NCBI RefSeq assembly: GCF_014161445.1
Contig: NZ_JABBXA010000010.1
Span: 62,001 to 126,000 of the forward strand
Length of the DNA: 64,000 nucleotides
Direction: 5' to 3'
Source: Microbispora sp. H13382
GTDB lineage: Bacteria; Actinomycetota; Actinomycetes; Streptosporangiales; Streptosporangiaceae
The notes beneath the pieces were generated by a model. The model did not search any database. It saw only the letters and a program-made list of their open reading frames with translations, and had not been told where the DNA came from. This document shows, in pieces, positions 62,986 through 64,000 of the stretch. A program made the translations under genes and the position numbers. How positions within the stretch are numbered: the stretch's first letter is position 1; each line of letters begins with the position of its first letter.

Positions 62986-64000
62986 ATGAGACACCCCCGG
63001 CGGCTGCTCCTCATCGGTGCCACGATCGCCGCCTGCCTGGCCACTCTGCTCACCCCCGCGACCGCCGCGCTGGCCGAGCCGCCCGCGCCCTCCCCGACGC
63101 CACCGCCGCAGCAGCTCGAACTGTCGTCCGTCCAGCCGGAGTTGCGCGACCGGGTGCTGGGCGCGAACTGGCAGAAGTCCAGCGACTTCGCCGTCACCAC
63201 GGCCGGTGACGCGACCGGGTTCCACGTGTTCACGGCGATGGCCGCCACGGGCTACCAGTGGCGGACCGTCGCCACCCTCAGCGAGCCGGGTATGGACACC
63301 GACCAGTGGATCGGCAACGCCTGCCTGACCGGATCCGGCACCAGGATCGTGGCCGTCTACGCGCCGCGCTACTTCACCAACCGCTCCTGGCTGTTCGGCC
63401 GGGGCGCGTTCGCCGCGATCATCGACGTCAAGACCGGCGCCGTCACCAAGCTCCGGGACCAGGTGACGCTCGCCTACTTCAACCCGGGCTGTGGCGCCGG
63501 TGACACGGTCGCGCTCACGCAGGGCGTCAGCGAGCAGCGCGGCACCACCCGCCTGCTCACCGTCGACGCCGCCGCCAAGCGCGTGACCCGGGCCGTCGTG
63601 GTCAGCGGCCAGCTCACCTCGGCCGTCCCCGTCGGGGACACCGTGGTGGCGGCCGACGGCGCCCGGCTCGTCGAGGTGCGGGCCGGCGGCGAGCTCACCA
63701 AGCTCGCGGCCACCGACTCGGTGCCGTTCGACCTACGGGCGACCGCCGACGGCGGCGTGGCCTTCGCCACCCGCGACGGCGCGTCGGTCAAGGTCCGCCA
63801 GTATCTGGGCGGGACGACCCGCGAACTGGCGTCGGGCCGCCTGGGCGAGCTGACGGTCAAGTCGGGCACGAACGGCCGCGTCTTCCTCGTCGGCCGGGCC
63901 GACCGGAAGGCCGCCCTGCCGCAGGGCGTGTCGCTCCTGGACGCCCCGGCGGCGGCCGACGTCTCCTCCGAGGGCGGCCTCGCCGTCACGGCGGCGGCCC
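62986..64000 (+). CDS. Secreted protein, 5' part of a larger gene (runs off window)
   Basis: The frame is open from ATG 62986 to the window end (338 complete codons). A signal peptide (RRLLLIGATIAACLATLL then TPATAALAEP) is followed by a Pro-rich stretch (PPAPSPTPPPQQ) and a beta-rich domain with repeated short strands (VAADGARLVEVRAGGELT, GGVAFATRDGASV), propeller-like. The opening LSSVQPELRDRVLGANW with KSSDFAVTTAGDATGFHVFT resembles the start of large actinobacterial secreted or RHS-type proteins, by recollection only. The 211-bp gap before it (62775-62985) shows a small hairpin near 62807 and nothing else clear. Confidence 0.75.
   Translation, partial: MRHPRRLLLIGATIAACLATLLTPATAALAEPPAPSPTPPPQQLELSSVQPELRDRVLGANWQKSSDFAVTTAGDATGFHVFTAMAATGYQWRTVATLSEPGMDTDQWIGNACLTGSGTRIVAVYAPRYFTNRSWLFGRGAFAAIIDVKTGAVTKLRDQVTLAYFNPGCGAGDTVALTQGVSEQRGTTRLLTVDAAAKRVTRAVVVSGQLTSAVPVGDTVVAADGARLVEVRAGGELTKLAATDSVPFDLRATADGGVAFATRDGASVKVRQYLGGTTRELASGRLGELTVKSGTNGRVFLVGRADRKAALPQGVSLLDAPAAADVSSEGGLAVTAAA

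Overview
The window is very GC-rich actinobacterial chromosome. RbpA, an ECF sigma factor, a CebR/CelR-like LacI regulon, calerythrin-like EF-hand and DUF58/MoxR genes, many GTG starts and frequent ATGA gene overlaps fit a filamentous saprophyte, most likely of the Streptosporangiales (Nonomuraea/Microbispora/Streptosporangium type). That placement is an inference from gene content and style. No rRNA, tRNA or CRISPR array was seen.

Left part (1-23.1 kb), mostly chromosomal housekeeping. It holds rbpA with a perfect terminator, a UMF1-type MFS exporter and a glycerophosphodiester phosphodiesterase. Next is a tightly overlapping lipid trio: NAD(P)-dependent thioester-type reductase, fatty acyl-AMP ligase and acyl carrier protein, divergent from an EF-hand gene. 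Then come two methyltransferases, an ECF sigma/membrane protein pair, a membrane mannosyltransferase-like protein, a secreted M28 aminopeptidase, a MoxR-DUF58-VWA operon, a membrane protein with a degenerate Ser/Thr kinase N-lobe, a ketosynthase remnant, a two-component system, a GH13 amylase-like enzyme, a DUF2268 protease and a TSUP transporter.

Middle accessory segment (23.15-27.4 kb). Two IS110-family elements lie head to head and share an 11-bp outer end sequence. The 327-bp gap between the transposases is where IS110-type bridge RNAs would be expected. Next to them is a gene with a C-terminal HEPN (Rx4H) motif, broken by one extra base in a 6-base homopolymer.

Sugar regulon (28.6-37.4 kb). 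After an alcohol dehydrogenase and a three-gene envelope/coiled-coil operon lies a cellobiose/oligosaccharide module: binding protein, two permeases, GH1 beta-glucosidase and a convergent LacI-family repressor. Three GAGAGCGCTCTC-like palindromes mark likely operators, including one over the repressor's own leaderless promoter. No ATPase gene is present, so a shared MsiK-type ATPase elsewhere is implied. The secreted expansin-CBM2 protein at 46.5 kb and the GH13 enzyme fit the same plant-polymer lifestyle.

Right part (37.4-64 kb). A GNAT gene has lost its acetyl-CoA core. Further on are a glutamine amidotransferase, a PTP-like phosphatase, a second TSUP protein and a permuted NlpC/P60 enzyme. 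A second candidate small-molecule trio follows (carboxylate-amine ligase, AsnB-type amidotransferase, S9 peptidase). The remainder includes a universal stress protein, DUF6194, thiamine-binding protein, endonuclease V, an MFS protein with a long C-terminal extension, two dehydrogenases, an orphan histidine kinase, a TetR-ferredoxin-P450 operon with a leaderless promoter, a GT4 enzyme, an AraC regulator, a TetR/aldo-keto reductase divergent pair, and the 5' end of a large secreted protein that runs off the window.
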